A DNA stretch of 64,000 nt, from positions 62,001 through 126,000 of the forward strand of contig OX359194.1 of assembly GCA_947172415.1 (NCBI GenBank). Direction: 5' to 3'. Source of the DNA: Chondrosia reniformis (taxonomy: Eukaryota > Porifera > Demospongiae > Chondrillida > Chondrillidae). Below the pieces are notes generated by a model. That model was not told the origin of the DNA. It ran no database searches and saw only the letters and a list, made by a program, of their open reading frames with translations. This document shows positions 14,101 to 26,088 of this stretch, one piece after another. Numbering within the stretch: the first letter of the stretch is position 1; each line of letters opens with the position of its first letter. The position numbers and the translations under genes are program-made.

Positions 14101-17100
14101 GTGACCTTAAGCAACCTCTCCAAACAGAGAGCAGAGAAGGACTGCACCTTTGAAGTATAAAGATGATGAAACACTAAATGCTTCTTTAGCAATATCCTCC
14201 ATTGTGAACACGGGCATTTTATGTCTTCTGCTCAATTAGCAACACTTCATCTCTTATCTGTCATAAGAGCTATGCTGTTAAAGGGTTTACATACAAGTAA
14301 TACAAGAATTGTGGAATTAGCCAATGGGATTATCTGGCTGAGGTCACATGACCAAAGAGAGCAGAGATATTCCTTATTCTATTCCTTTCACAGACGTTAC
14401 CATGGAAACAGGCAAAACATTCACTACAGCTTCAAACTAAGTCATCTTTTGAAAGGATCATCTTTCAACTTTTACAGCATTTAAAGATGCAGTTTTGTTG
14501 TCTCTCTGGAGCATCAGAGGTTTCAGCTCCGAGGATCTTCTTCAGCGACCCAGAAAGATGATCCTTTCAAAAGGTAAGTTTGATGCAGTTAGAAGAAATC
14601 CTCAAACACTACGTAACTCCAAATGATATGAGGTATACAAGTGAGGCAGAGACCTACAGAGGAGTACAATTTCAACTAATCAATTTCATTGGCTGATAAC
14701 AGAACTTGGGAAGCCATTTATAGGAGACATTTGAGGAGGGGACATTTGCTAATTCTATAATACATCACTTGTTGAGACACTGTGGTATGTGATGATGGCT
14801 TTGAGTAAACCCTACATGTAGTTGATACAGCTTGGTATCTTACCAGCTTCTTCCTCTCACATGCTAACAACAGGATGAGGTTCAAAGGTCAACCTAACAT
14901 TAGATGGGATAACTGAATGGACAATATTTACACAATATTCATCCTCTCAGAGGAGCAGGGGGCGGACCAAGTGTGTGTAGTGTGTGTAGGAGCACAACCT
15001 TTTATCCAAACAGTTCCGCTAATTACTACTAAATTCATTCACTTAGACCTTTTAGTTTTGGCAGTGCCTTGTACATACAAAAGACAGAGAACACTGCAAA
15101 CATGCCTACTACATAGGTGAGAGTGAGATCTACAGCTAAGGGGAGGGGCATAGTGGAAGGGGAGGGGCACATTGGAAGGGGAGGGGCATCAGTGGAAGGG
15201 GAGGGGCACATTGGAAGGGGAGGGGCACATTGGAAGGGGAGGGGCACATTGGAAGGGGAGGGGCACATTGGAAGGGGAGGTGCACATTGGAAGGGGAGGG
15301 GCATCAGTGGAAGGGGAGGGGCATCAGTGGAAGGGGAGGGGCACATTGGAAGGGGAGGAGCATCAGTGGAAGGGGAGGGGCACATTGGAAGGGGAGGGGC
15401 ACATTGGAAGGGGAGGGGCATCAGTGGAAGGGGAGGGGCACATTGGAAGGGGAGGGGCACATTGGAAGGGGAGGGGCACATTGGAAGGGGAGGGGCACAT
15501 TGGAAGGGGAGGTGCACATTGGAAGGGGAGGGGCATCAGTGGAAGGGGAGGGGCATCAGTGGAAGGGGAGGGGCACATTGGAAGGGGAGGAGCATCAGTG
15601 GAAGGGGAGGGGCACATTGGAAGGGGAGGGGCACATTGGAAGGGGAGGGGCACATTGGAAGGGGAGGGACATCAGTGGAAGGGGAGGGGCACATTGGAAG
15701 GGGAGGGGCACAGTGGAAGGAGAGGGACATCAGTGGAATGAAAAGATACAGGACACAAAGATGTTTAGGACATATAAAGTTATTTCTGTATCCAATCAGC
15801 TACACCTGTTTCGCATAATAAGCACACAAAATTCAGCGGACAATTCATCTTATTATTCTAATAAGGGACCTCCAAATATGTTTACATGCATAATTACATC
15901 ATTGAGCCATGAATATCATTAATAAAGAAAGGAACCATATGTACAAGATGGGATGGGATATGCTGGCTCATGAAGTCATGAATACAATTAATTAGTCTAG
16001 AGGTGATCAGCTGTTGGTTCCCAGGTTGGAGGAATGTGGGTCTATGAATACAATTATCAGGTTGGGGCTGTCTCATTGGTGAGTTTGGTCACAACAATGG
16101 CAAGGATGGTAGATGGAAGTGAGAGATATCCTTACAAGCAGAGATAGAGAGCCCTCAAATGTAAATCTGACACTAACTACAGTCTCTTCCACAGCCTACC
16201 ACATGTGACCAGCTAGAGACACAACTTGAGAGGAGTGCCCCAGCCAGCAGAGTGCATGTGATGTGATGTCTGAGGCAGTGCAAACGAGTGCATGCAAAGA
16301 TGTTACAACTCTAAAGTCATAAAATGACTATAAATTGATACTGTAATGATCAGGGTTGCTATTGCCAAATATGGAAATGAGGTCACAGAGATCACTTGAT
16401 TTATATGGAGGACTGGATGGAGGACTGGATGGAGGACTGGATGAAGGACTGGATGGAGGACTGGATGAAGGACTGGATGGAGGGCTGGATGGAGGACTGC
16501 ATTGCCTGCTACAGTACTCTGTTCCACTAGACCTAATGAAGATGGTATACCTTGAAATGGAGGTATCTTCAAGTACTCTTCCAGACACTGTCGATGGTAG
16601 AGATGGCCGCAATACACACGATGGACATAGCGAGGGTGCTTCTCTTCCTTAATTACTTCCTGTGCAATGAATGGAGAGAGATTAGGCTTTTTAGTGTGGT
16701 GGGCTCTTATATTAAGAGTCAAAAGGCTCTTATTTTAACACCAAATCAATGATAATATAAGATGTACTAGCCATGTTTGTGTGACTCTTAAATAAAGGCC
16801 CACATCTCTTATTTGAGTTTGCTTCTTAGCTCACATCAGGATTGGCTGGCAGTCCCAGCTCATTACAGAGTGGGCACTTCTCACTTGGGTACCTCCGCAC
16901 ACACTCTGTCACCAGAAACTCTGCAACTCTCCTCAGAGAAGGTTTGGGCTGAAAGGGAGGAGCTCTACAGGAGAAGGAGGATGGTCACATCAGTGGAATA
17001 ATAATTGAAATAAAATTTAAAAAGATTCAGTTTTATCACTCATTAAACTCATTGAAATCAGTTATTTTTTCTACTTTGAATTCTTGAGTGATATAAGAGT

Positions 17101-18554
17101 ACATACACATGTTTGTGCTGAATCATTTGAGCTATAAATCTCCAGCCACTCCAGCCACTCCAGTCACTCGAGCCAGTCCAGTCACTCCAGCCACTCAGTC
17201 CATCAAACCGCTTAGACACACTTCCCATCACACCATTGCCATGCCCTCCGCCCACTCACCCTTTCTTCTTCATAGCCGGTGGCTCAACGCACTTGCGAGC
17301 CATCTCTACTGCTCTGCCAGTGAACACTTGAACTAACTCACTTGGGAAGTTGGACCCTCTCAATGCTATCCTATTTCAATTAATACAGAAGTTATGCCAT
17401 TGGAACTGTACTTGATTTATATTAGGACCATATAAATACTTACTGCACTTGTGTTATGGGATAGTCTTCTTTGATGGAAAGTCTGTACTCTGCAAAGTAC
17501 CTACAAAATATATGTTAACACTCTGTATAACTCAGTAAATCTTAGTAAATCTCTGTACATGTGACTCACTGCTCTTGCTGTGCCTTGTAGTCAATGTATC
17601 CATTCTTCTGTTTGACCCTAACTTCGTCTTTGCTGCCAACACTCAACTCCTTCTTCACAAAGGACAGCTCCTCTGGGCATACTACAAACGGATTGTCCTT
17701 TAGAAACTGAACAATAAACTCCAATGCTGCCTTTATCTGAAAATACAGAAATAATCACACTAGAGAGGTAGTCACACTAGAGAGGCGGTTGCACTAGAGA
17801 GGTGGTCACACTAGAGAGGTGATCACACTAGAGAGGCGGTTGCACTAGAGAGGTGGTCACACTAGAGAGGCGGTCACACTAGATGTAATTGTTACCTGTA
17901 ATCTTCCAATATATTTTTCTCTCAAATGCTCTTCACAGACTTTCTCCAAACCCGATAGGAACTTGTCATAAATAGTTTTACTTCTAATGTCAATAATTAA
18001 CAGTTCATTTGGGTAGGCGGACGGAAATTGAAAGCTGACATTTAATTGCTTGTAATCCGTTAATCTAAAGTCAGAAATAGTTATAAATATATATCTTCCT
18101 TTCAAACAGATTTAGTGAAACATATTATATAATTATAAAAAATTGTAATGTACAATAAATCATTAAAACAGGTTGGTGAATAGATTATACAACAAATAAG
18201 AATGCAAAATATTTAAATGCATACATGTACATCAGATGACCTATATAGCTATTGACATTAAAGTGAGGAATTAGAAAACTAATTTTATTTCGACACACAG
18301 CCTTAAGAGAATACAATTGAACAAATACTTTAATAGCTGACACTATCACATTGGCGACCATACTTAGGGTTGAACTGATTGGAGCTTCTGACCTAAATAC
18401 TGCGCTCTTACAATAGCATTGCTTACTTGACATTGTACTTGACCATAGAAGAGTGACACGTGACTAGTGTCGCTTCAGGACACTGTTGCGCTACTTTTCC
18501 GCTACTAACAGACGATAATTCACTTTCTTTCGAATAAGCTACACTGGCAGCCAT
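11134..18554 (-). CDS. RWD-RING-H2 protein, probable E3 ubiquitin ligase
   Basis: Eight exons (18554-18427, 18064-17896, 17736-17570, 17500-17444, 17340-17260, 16964-16835, 16659-16551, 11276-11134) join in phase to 327 aa. The N-terminal half looks like an RWD fold (FQFPSAYPNELLIIDI, then the helical IKAALEFIVQFL). The C-terminal half has a RING-H2 pattern: KCPLC, then YCGHLYHRQC, then KKCPSC, i.e. C-x2-C...C-x-H-x2-H-x2-C...C-x2-C with a long first gap. RWD-RING proteins typically recruit E2 enzymes, so a ubiquitin-ligase role is inferred. The last intron (16550-11277) is 5.3 kb and full of repeats; the others are 56-340 bp except for two of ~175-360 bp. I do not recognise a specific vertebrate orthologue. 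The divergent TULP gene starts 436 bp away. Confidence 0.8.
11538..11604. repeat. Perfect 22-bp-stem hairpin
   Basis: The arms 11538-11559 and 11583-11604 are exact reverse complements (TGGTTCATCTTTAGTCTTTT...), and the loop has a further TCTAGA/TCTAGA pairing. The arm resembles the TCATCTTT hairpins at 14446 and 62629. Confidence 0.85.
12703..12905 (+). repeat. 52-bp tandem repeat, 4 copies
   Basis: The unit contains CTATGGGGTGGGGGTAGGG followed by TATTCCAGTATCCCTTAGCA. The copies are nearly identical, indicating recent expansion within the intron. Confidence 0.93.
14446..14573. mobile_element. Hairpin element, TCATCTTT family
   Basis: The 21-bp arms 14446-14466 and 14553-14573 are exact reverse complements. 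The loop and 3' flank (TTTGATGCAGTTAGAAGAAATCC) recur in the element at 62497-62887, so this is an older copy of the same non-autonomous family. Confidence 0.75.
15135..15735 (+). repeat. Purine-rich minisatellite (GGAAGGGGAGGGGCACATT)
   Basis: About 33 units of 17-20 bp in two alternating types (CACATT and CATCAGT). Segments of several units are themselves duplicated, so about 15250-15400 resembles 15480-15640. It is open in several frames on both strands, an effect of composition, not coding. Confidence 0.95.
16408..16500 (+). repeat. 12-bp minisatellite (GGATGGAGGACT)
   Basis: About eight copies, just downstream (in gene orientation) of the RING exon 16551-16659 of the minus-strand gene. 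Confidence 0.9.
17761..17882 (-). repeat. Same 17-bp minisatellite as 10555-11003, inverted
   Basis: Seven copies of CACACTAGAGAGGTGGT fill the intron between exons 17736-17570 and 18064-17896, ending 14 bp from the 5' splice site. It is the reverse complement of the unit at 10555-11003. Confidence 0.92.
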
Positions 18555-18989
18555 TTTGTTCGATCATAGCCTTCGATATTGATAAAAAAATTGTAAGATT
18601 AATATTACCATAATTATTCAGTTCAATACAAGAAAAATCTAAGATACCATTTTCCTACATGCTATGCCTATTCTGTAAAAGAGCCTATAGGGGAACTAAA
18701 CCTAAAGAGAGCTTTGGATGAAGATACAGGAGTCTTTTCTTCCTTCTTTTATCTTCTTCTCCACTGGGTCAAGCATAACCCATGACCAATACTATAGGGT
18801 GTTATTCCAAATATAATGTTGTACATTATTCTTGTGAACGAATTGATCAGTTACTACACGCACAACGGCAGGCAAAGCTAGGGAAACACCCTAAAGTGGG
18901 CGTGACCATATCTGTTTAGCGACTGCCATCCGCCTACAACCTGCTGGTCGTTGAACATGAAGGGAAAGTGAAGTGTTGAATGTAGCGAG
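18555..18989. promoter_or_regulatory. Divergent intergenic promoter region (RWD-RING / TULP)
   Basis: 435 bp separate two divergently transcribed start codons. No TATA box is convincing. The region contains a half-copy of the MITE seen at 48181-48470. A shared promoter is inferred from position only. Confidence 0.4.
18646..18775 (+). mobile_element. Half-copy of the 48181-48470 MITE
   Basis: It begins ACCATTTTCCTACATGCTAT and continues with CTATAGGGGAACTAAACCT and AGCTTTGGATGAAGATACAG, colinear with 48182-48295. It breaks off after CTCCACT, i.e. just where the ribozyme-like core begins in the full copy. Confidence 0.85.
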
Positions 18990-21900
18990 ATGCAGTATGA
19001 ACGGGAGCTATCTTCCATCGGCAGGTGAGTGCGGGGGCGTGCAAACGGGCGCATCTACCCGTCAACGACAATGGAGCAATTTACACTAACTTTTTGTGTT
19101 TGTGTTGCTAATAGCGACACTGGTCCGATTGGTCGCCAGTAGCTGCGAAACGCATTAGTTGTTTATATTTTGAAGCAGAAGCTATAGACTTCCATTGTTT
19201 ATTGAAGAGCCAGAGGATCCGCCCTGAAACATCTAGTAGCTGTTTAGATAACCGAACCATTAGTGACAGAGTTCAATAAGTTTTATTCACTGGCAGACGA
19301 CACAGAATATTCCATTGTTTACGAGAGATGGCAGTCATCATTGACAATAGCTGGTCTGTAAACAATGTATTAGTAATTAGTGTATTGACTTTGTGATCTA
19401 AACCATATGATATGTGGGTACAATACCTTTTTTATCAGATATATAGAAGTTATCCCTTTCCTCCTCCTCCTCCCTCTCCTCTCCTCTCCTCCCATCCCTC
19501 CCCCTCTCCCTCTCCCTCTCCCTCTCCCTCTTCCTCTCCCTCTCCCTCTCCCTCTTCCTCTCCCTCTCCTCTCCCTCTCCCTCTCCTCTTCCTCTCCCTC
19601 TTCCTCTCCCTCTCCCATCCCTCTCCTCTCCCTCTCCCTCTACTCTTCTATGTCTCTTCCCTTCATCTCTGGTGGTACAGGGCAAATGATTTGGATCAAT
19701 CACACTCTTCAGTTCATCAAATGAGACAACAGAAGTTGGATCGACAGAGAAAACTGCTGGAGCAAAGAAACAGACAGAGACGAATGCAAACAGGTCCCAA
19801 CTCCATTCATGCCATCTTTACACACAATTCCCAAAAATGTTTTACTGAAGCATTCATGTTTAATTTCCATTACTTACCAATCTCCCCTCCCCTCCCCCTC
19901 CACCTCCCCCAGGTATGGTAATCTCCAATCACAGTGCCAGTAGTACAAGGCCACAGTCTCGTGCTTCTCGCACAAGCAGTCGACTGTCTAGTGTGACGCA
20001 GGCAGAACCAGTTGAGGAGGGTGCGCATGGAGAAGTGTTTAAGAGCAGTAGTGAGAGTTCTTTGGAAGAAGTCATTCTTGAGTCTCCAGTCACGTCTCGT
20101 AAAAAGAAGACTATCAGAGTCACTTCAACTGAAATGCCATCTTATACTAAAAAGTGTGTACATACCAATTTATACAGTATTTATATACATTATTATGTCT
20201 AACAACATCAGTCTGCCTGTATACGTACATCAATGGAGCACTTATACGTATATTTAACACATTTTAGCAATATAAAGTAATCTTCACTGACAGCAGGTAC
20301 TCTATGTATCCCTATTTAACTGATATATAGAGCACTCATTAGGAATAGTAGCATGTCAGTAGATGGAACATGTGCTTAGTGATACAGAGATGTGTTTAGT
20401 TAGTGGTGTGTACATTGTGTTAATGTCTTCACGTCCACTGTCATTTAGGCTGATGAGTGGAAGTTGTTCTGATGACGAGGACAAACAGGAACTCATCAAA
20501 GGAAGCACCGAAGTGAGTCTAGTTTGCAGCACATCCACCAGCTCCTCTAGTGCCATAGCAGTTGGTCGTATGTACATGTGTAAGTGATCCTACGTACATA
20601 AGGTGGTACTGAACATGTGTATTTAACGGTAGTGTATGTGAAGGTAGTGCATTTAAGGGCAAATATATCCAATGTGCATACATACACATGTACATACATA
20701 TACTTTGTGTTGAGTGGTTAAATTTGGTAACTGTTTAATTAGCAAACAATCAGACATCGCTTGGAGAGCATTGGTCTGGCCCCAACTGAAGACTACACTG
20801 TCAGTTCGGATGAGGAGGCTGATAGAGCTGTCGTTCCCTTTATTGGATGGGAGGCGTCACAACCTGTCAACGAAGAGAAGGAGAACGTGTCCAGTGTAGA
20901 TCCCCTCCCTAATGTCAAGGTCGTCTCCAAGGCAACCAAGCTAGCAGAAGATAAAGTGGTAGCAATAAATGAGCCTCCAAGGGAAATCCCCTTCATACCC
21001 TCAGACAGCAACTTTCCTAAAGAAGTCAAAAATGTACATCATCTCACATACGTATGTGTACTTACATGATGACATGCTGACTGATCACATACTCTTATTG
21101 TAAAGTGTTTTTATGTGTGTGTTTAGGAGAAGATTGAGCCACCCACCTTGGAAGCCCCGCCTCCAAGCTTAGAGACAGTGGATATTGGTCATTTGAAGGA
21201 CTTTGTTATGAAACCTGCTCCAGAGGGTGTCATCATCAAGTGTAGGATAACTCGTCAGAAAGGGTTTTACCCCACATACTATTTACACCTTGATGACGAC
21301 ACTGTTAATTCAAAGGTGAGCTTGGAGAATTACTTTATATGAAATGGTCCTTTAAGTCACCTAAAATGTTATTTGTAGCGTTTTTTGTTGGCTGCACGCA
21401 AGAGGAAAAAGAGTAAGTCATCATATTACATAATCTCAATTGACCAAGCGGACCTCTCAAAGGACGGACCAGACTGTGTTGGAAAGCTAAAGTTAGTTGT
21501 ACCCTGGGCACACCAGATCCACTCAGTTCATCCAGTGCCACTCTCTGTTGGTGTGTTTAGGTCCAATTTCGTGGGAACCAGCTTCACTGTGTTTGACAGC
21601 GGCACTAACCCATCAAAGGTAGTCAATGGCAACTACAATCCCCGGGAGGAACTAGCAGCTGTCACTTATGTGAGTGGACCCAGTTCCAGTTTGAAATGGA
21701 ACTGAAAAGATGACAGTGTATTCCTTTTCTTTGTCAGGAAACCAACGTACTGGGATTCAAAGGACCTCGCAAAATGTCTGTTATTATACCAGCTATGACT
21801 ACTCATCACGAACGCATTGCAGTCAAGCCTCTTAAGGTGCGTTACTAGAATGGATGGAGTGAGGAGGGGTGGGTGGAGGAGAGATGTGTGGGCGGGCAAG

Positions 21901-22728
21901 TGAGGAGAGATGTGTGGGCGGGCAAGTGAGGAGAGATGTGTGGGTGGGCAAGTGAGGAGAGATGTGTGGGCGGGCAAGTGAGGAGAGATGTGTGGGCGGG
22001 CAAGTGAGGAGAGATGTGTGGGTGGGCAAGTGAGGAGAGATGTGTGGGTGGGCAAGTGAGGAGAGAGGTGTGGGCGGGCAGGCTGTTTAATATTAAAAGG
22101 ATTCATGTTCAGTACATACATATGTACGTACATGCTGTACATTAGGAATCCGAGACCCTCTTGGAGAGGTTCAAGGTCGGACACATGGAGGACCTCCTGG
22201 AGCTCAAGAACAAGCAACCACAATGGTCCAATGGTACGTATGCCTGATCTACATTTAGATGATAAGGATTTATTCTAACTGTACCAAACTCATGTTTGAT
22301 ATTTTTAACCCTGTGGGAGTCTTCTACGGTGACTGATGGTGACTGCTGGAGGTTGCCTTTTGTATAGACCTAAGTACATACACACTATAGCTGTCTAGCC
22401 ATTTGAGAGGTACTTGTCATGTGTTCCCGGCACTTGTAGATTCGCAGGCTTATGTTCTGAACTTCCATGGAAGAGTAACAGAAGCTTCCGTAAAGAACTT
22501 TCAGTTGGTGCACGAGTCAAGTGGTATGTTTACCACATCCCGTTAACTTGCATGGTATTTGACTTCTTCTCCTCCCCCTCCCCCGGTCCACCAGCCGATT
22601 ACATAGTGCTCCAGTTTGGCCGTGTCTCCAGCGAGATCTTTACCATGGATTACAGCTTCCCTCTAAACGCATTGCAAGCGTTTGCAATATCGCTGAGCAG
22701 TTTTGACTCCAAATTGGCTTGTGAATAA
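18990..22728 (+). CDS. Tubby-like protein (TUB/TULP family)
   Basis: Twelve exons (18990-19024, 19681-19793, 19913-20153, 20449-20512, 20743-21033, 21127-21315, 21379-21491, 21561-21669, 21738-21836, 22146-22233, 22440-22520, 22595-22728) join in phase to 518 aa. Residues ~265-518 form the Tubby domain: [60 protein letters not shown] and the C-terminal [17 protein letters not shown]...[10 protein letters not shown], all close to TUB/TULP1-3. The ~260-residue N-terminus is Ser/acid-rich with a Gln/Arg-rich helix ([20 protein letters not shown]) near the start, like the IFT-A-binding region of TULP3. TULPs bind PI(4,5)P2 and carry membrane proteins into cilia. I chose [11 protein letters not shown] because only this ATG frame joins exon 2 in phase. 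Confidence 0.92.
19455..19645 (+). repeat. CCCTCT-type pyrimidine tract in TULP intron 1
   Basis: Simple (CCCTCT)n repeat with CTCTTC interruptions ending ~35 bp before the exon 2 acceptor at 19680. It probably overlaps or extends the polypyrimidine tract. Confidence 0.95.
21876..22080 (+). repeat. 26-bp minisatellite in TULP intron 9
   Basis: Eight copies of GCAAGTGAGGAGAGATGTGT plus GGGCGG fill most of the 309-bp intron. Each unit contains CAAGTGAGG, which resembles a 5' splice site. Confidence 0.93.
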
Positions 22729-23092
22729 TTGCATGTTCTCAACTTAATGAGTGATTAGAACCAACTACATATCATATTATATATATTGTACAGATATCGA
22801 TGAATTAGTAAAAGTAGTACGGTCATTGAATTATAGTAACATGTTCATCACAAATTTGCTGTATACATATTAACAGAAAAACATAAAAGAGATAATGTAA
22901 AATAAAATAAAATAAAATAAATATTGCAACATATATGAGACAGAGTCGTACAGCAGTATTTGTGAGTACACTTGCACATATTACAAAACATATCAGCTCC
23001 AATAGCAAGTCAGCATATGTTATGCTCGTGCACAATACAAATATATAAATTGATTGATTCCATAGACACAGTTTTCCATATAAATGTCCACA
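22729..23092. other. Tail-to-tail intergenic region
   Basis: AT-rich 364 bp between the stops of TULP and the seven-TM gene, including an (AAAAT)n run near 22898-22918 and AATAAA-like signals. No gene is seen; it presumably holds both 3' UTRs. Confidence 0.5.
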
Positions 23093-25596
23093 CTATTGTA
23101 CATTATAAGAAGCATATCCGGAGGACACTTGTCGAGCAGAGTGAAGCGGAGGAAAGGCATCGTACCCGCTGTTCTGGCTAATCCCATGAGGGTTTTCAGG
23201 GCAGGACTGTTCCGCTCCAGAGCTGTATCCATGGCCCCGAGGTGGCATTTGGTTGATGGAGACTGACACAGGAGTGGTGGTAGGTCTGGAACATGTAAAT
23301 ATATTACATCACCGCAGCTGGTTACCTAAGCAACACTGGTTACCTTAGCAACGGAGTGATTTCATCATCCTCTTCACTGACAAAATGACTCTTAAAGTTC
23401 TAAGGTATTACATTTTATATTATACAAATGGCATATAAATAGTACAAATGAATGTACATACCTTATTCTTTGCCCAATTGTTGGAACTGTCACTAAAGTC
23501 ATCAGTATTACCTGGAGCCACGCCCACTCCAGCCGGAAGGAGGGACTTGTTTGGATGGATGAATAAAATGGCCGTCCAAGCAGGTATAAAGTACTTGACA
23601 GTGCGGTGCACAATAAATATAGTCACATACACACCTTTGTCAACAGACTGTAGAAGGGAGAGGCAAAGGGAGTGGCAGAGGGAGTGGCAGAGGGAGTGGC
23701 AGAGGGAGGGGCAGAGGGAGGGGCAGAGGGAGTGGCAGAAGGAGTGGCAGAGGGAGTGGCAGAAGGAGTGGCAGAGGGAGTGGCAGAAGGAGTGGCAGAG
23801 GGAGGGGCAGAGGGAGTGGCAGAAGGAGTGGCAGAGGGAGGGGCAGAGGGAGGGGCAGAGGGAGTGGCAGAGGGAGTGGCAGAGGGAGGGGGAGAGGGAG
23901 GGGCAGAAGGAGTGGCAGAGGGAGGGGCAGAGGGAGTGGCAGAGGGAGTGGCAGAGGGAGTGGCAGAGGGAGGGGGAGAGGGAGGGAGAGAGGGAGTGGC
24001 AGAAGGAGTGGCAGAGGGAGGGGGAGAGGGAGTGGCAGAAGGAGTGGCAGAAGGAGTGGCAGAGGGGGCAAAGGGAAGAGCAATGTCACATCAAAATGCA
24101 CCCACTAAAGGGACTATAGTGGGTGTGGCAAGTGAGAAATTGGGAGGGGTTGAAAGGGGGAGGGGTTGAATGGGGGAGGGGTTGAATCAGGCTCAAGATG
24201 AGGGAAATGAAGTATTCAACTCACAAAAATGGCAGAGCAGTTACTAGTCCCTGAAAACTTGACATAAATGTCATAGATGAATGCAAGTAGAGTGGACACC
24301 AAATATCCTATAATAAATCTACAAAAGAGATTATATAGTAAATACTACATAAGAATAATACAAATTAATAGATACATAAGCCTACTTACCCGACTAATTG
24401 TATTTTAACAAAAGACTTGTGGTTGTTCCGCACATCTCTGAGATGTAGCAAGATGTAGATACCAGAAACAACGAAGAGCAATGCAAGGACAAAGTTAGAT
24501 ACACTAAACATGACCCACTGTGTCTCTAAAGAGAAAGAGGAAAACCCTCAGTAATGGGGGCACGGTTGTGTGGGTGTGGTCGTGGTCGTGTGGGTGTGGT
24601 CACGTGGGTGTGGGTGTGGTCGTGTGGGTGTGGTCACGTGGGTGTGACTTACCATAGCATGCAGTTTTACCATCTTCAACAACGACACCTGCCCATATTA
24701 TAACTCCAGTGAAATACAGAAGGAGAGCTCCGAGGCAAGGAAGGACTAAACTACAGTTTGTAGGAATGTACAAATATATAGTTCAAATTAAAGTTTATAT
24801 TCTGGAACAACTAAACGTACTCATTTTTTAGTTGGAATGTGTGTGTACCAAATTGTACACAGGTATAGTATTTATACAGTTCCTATGATAGTACTTACAA
24901 TTTAAATATCTTGTGGTGATGTTGACTTCGTGCAGCCCAGCCGACATAATAGTGACACAGAACTAGTATCTGGGTGGGCAGTAATTGGGTCAGTAACCGT
25001 TCCACACTAACACTGCTAACGGCTCTCTTACCTGTACTGCTAAAATGTACGTCACAACCAAATCAATAATAGCAGATTTATGGATCTCCACCATCCAATG
25101 CACAGCCCTGGGGGCGTGGTCAGAGAAATATGGCTGACATGTCAGAATAGACCAGTTATATAACTCACAGTAGAACAAACTGCACTGCCACACTGTAGAG
25201 GACAACGTAATGATGGTATATCTTGTGCTTGCGAATGTGACAATGAATCACCTTAGGAGAATGGAGACATTTGAGAGACACATCTTAACAATATTCCTAC
25301 ATCTATGTACATTTCCTTTGTAAGTCACCCAATTCAGTAAAAATAACTTACTCTAACAATACTCAATATCACTGTCAGCACTGACATTGCAAATGCTAGT
25401 CCGATTCTACATACAACATACAAGTACACTCAACAGTTGTACATCTGCTGTATATTTATATGCAACAGGAGAGGGTGCGAATATCGCTGCCAACTCGCCT
25501 CACACACGAATCAACATCGTGTTCCTTCAAGCAACTACTGACATCTCCGAGGTAAGGGGTCGAGTTGGCAATGAAAGAGATGTTATTGGAGTACAT
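23093..25596 (-). CDS. Seven-transmembrane protein, family not assigned
   Basis: Eleven exons (25596-25508, 25406-25352, 25251-25169, 25107-25032, 24969-24899, 24750-24653, 24525-24390, 24318-24225, 23647-23462, 23399-23344, 23285-23093) join in phase to 378 aa. The N-terminus is short with NIS and NST glycosylation sites. Seven hydrophobic segments follow: [133 protein letters not shown]. The cytoplasmic tail of ~100 residues is polar and Pro/Ser-rich. I do not recognise GPCR class A landmarks (DRY, NPxxY). A TOM1/GPR137-like membrane protein is conceivable but unproven. The first donor (TC|GTGTGA) is weaker than the rest. The start codon lies 492 bp from the divergent USP gene's. Confidence 0.72.
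23655..24075 (-). repeat. 12-bp minisatellite (CAGAGGGAGTGG) in the seven-TM gene
   Basis: About 34 units, some with CAGAAGGAGTGG. On the gene's sense strand it is pyrimidine-rich and ends about 8 bp before the acceptor of exon 23647-23462, so the array also serves as the polypyrimidine tract. Confidence 0.94.
24560..24650 (+). repeat. GTGGGTGTGGTC short tandem repeat
   Basis: Imperfect copies of GTGTGGGTGTGGTC and CACGTGGGTGTG in the intron next to exon 24653-24750; the array touches the exon's donor site. Confidence 0.85.
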
Positions 25597-26088
25597 TGGT
25601 AGACTACAGAACTAAGGGAACCTCAGCCAGCGAAACCTCTTATCGATCATTCAAGGATAATAACAGACAATCAGTTTTCTAAGAATTGTTTATAATCCAA
25701 CTATTTCAATTACTTCACGAAGGGCATTTTGTGATCTAACGCTTACTCCAGTCACGCGTCTCTTAAGGGTATTCCCCCAACCTTATTGTTTATGCAAGCG
25801 GTTACTCTATATTCAGAAGAGAAGAGAAGAGACGAGACGAGACGGATCGAAACCAAAGTGACACCACCACATTTGTGTTAGAACAGTGAGGACCATTTTC
25901 TTTCCATTTCAATTTGAAGTTAGTCGTAATTTGAAGTTAGTGTTTGTAATTGTTCGCTGAGTAATAGCGTTAGATTGTCAAAGCAGTCGCCATTTTCCCA
26001 CTTTTATACGGTGAAACTGATCACTCGTTGCACCGTATCATCGCCTCTGTCTCTCTACAGGTCACGTGAGAGCTGTCTTTACTGAGCG
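25597..26088. promoter_or_regulatory. Divergent intergenic promoter region (7TM / USP)
   Basis: 492 bp between divergent start codons, with a purine run (GAGAAGAGAAGAGACGAGAC near 25817) and a duplicated AATTTGAAGTTAGT near 25910-25940. No core promoter element is convincing. The role is inferred from gene arrangement. Confidence 0.4.

Larger units (their letters stand above)
11277..16550 (-). other. Long repeat-rich last intron of the RWD-RING gene
   Basis: No exon or nested gene could be supported here. It holds a 22-bp-stem hairpin (11538-11604), a 52-bp tandem repeat (12703-12905), a second hairpin (14446-14573), a large purine-rich minisatellite (15135-15735) and a 12-bp repeat (16408-16500). 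Open frames such as 13625-14014 (minus) have no recognisable motif. Confidence 0.6.

Noticed and set aside
15035-15922. Open frames of 160-233 codons on both strands
   Set aside because: Several overlapping frames on both strands are open at once over a purine-rich minisatellite, which indicates low complexity and not coding.
23448-24169. Open frames of 150-220 codons with QREWQ/AEGV repeats
   Set aside because: Artefact of the 12-bp minisatellite within the seven-TM gene's intron; the true coding part is on the minus strand at 23462-23647.
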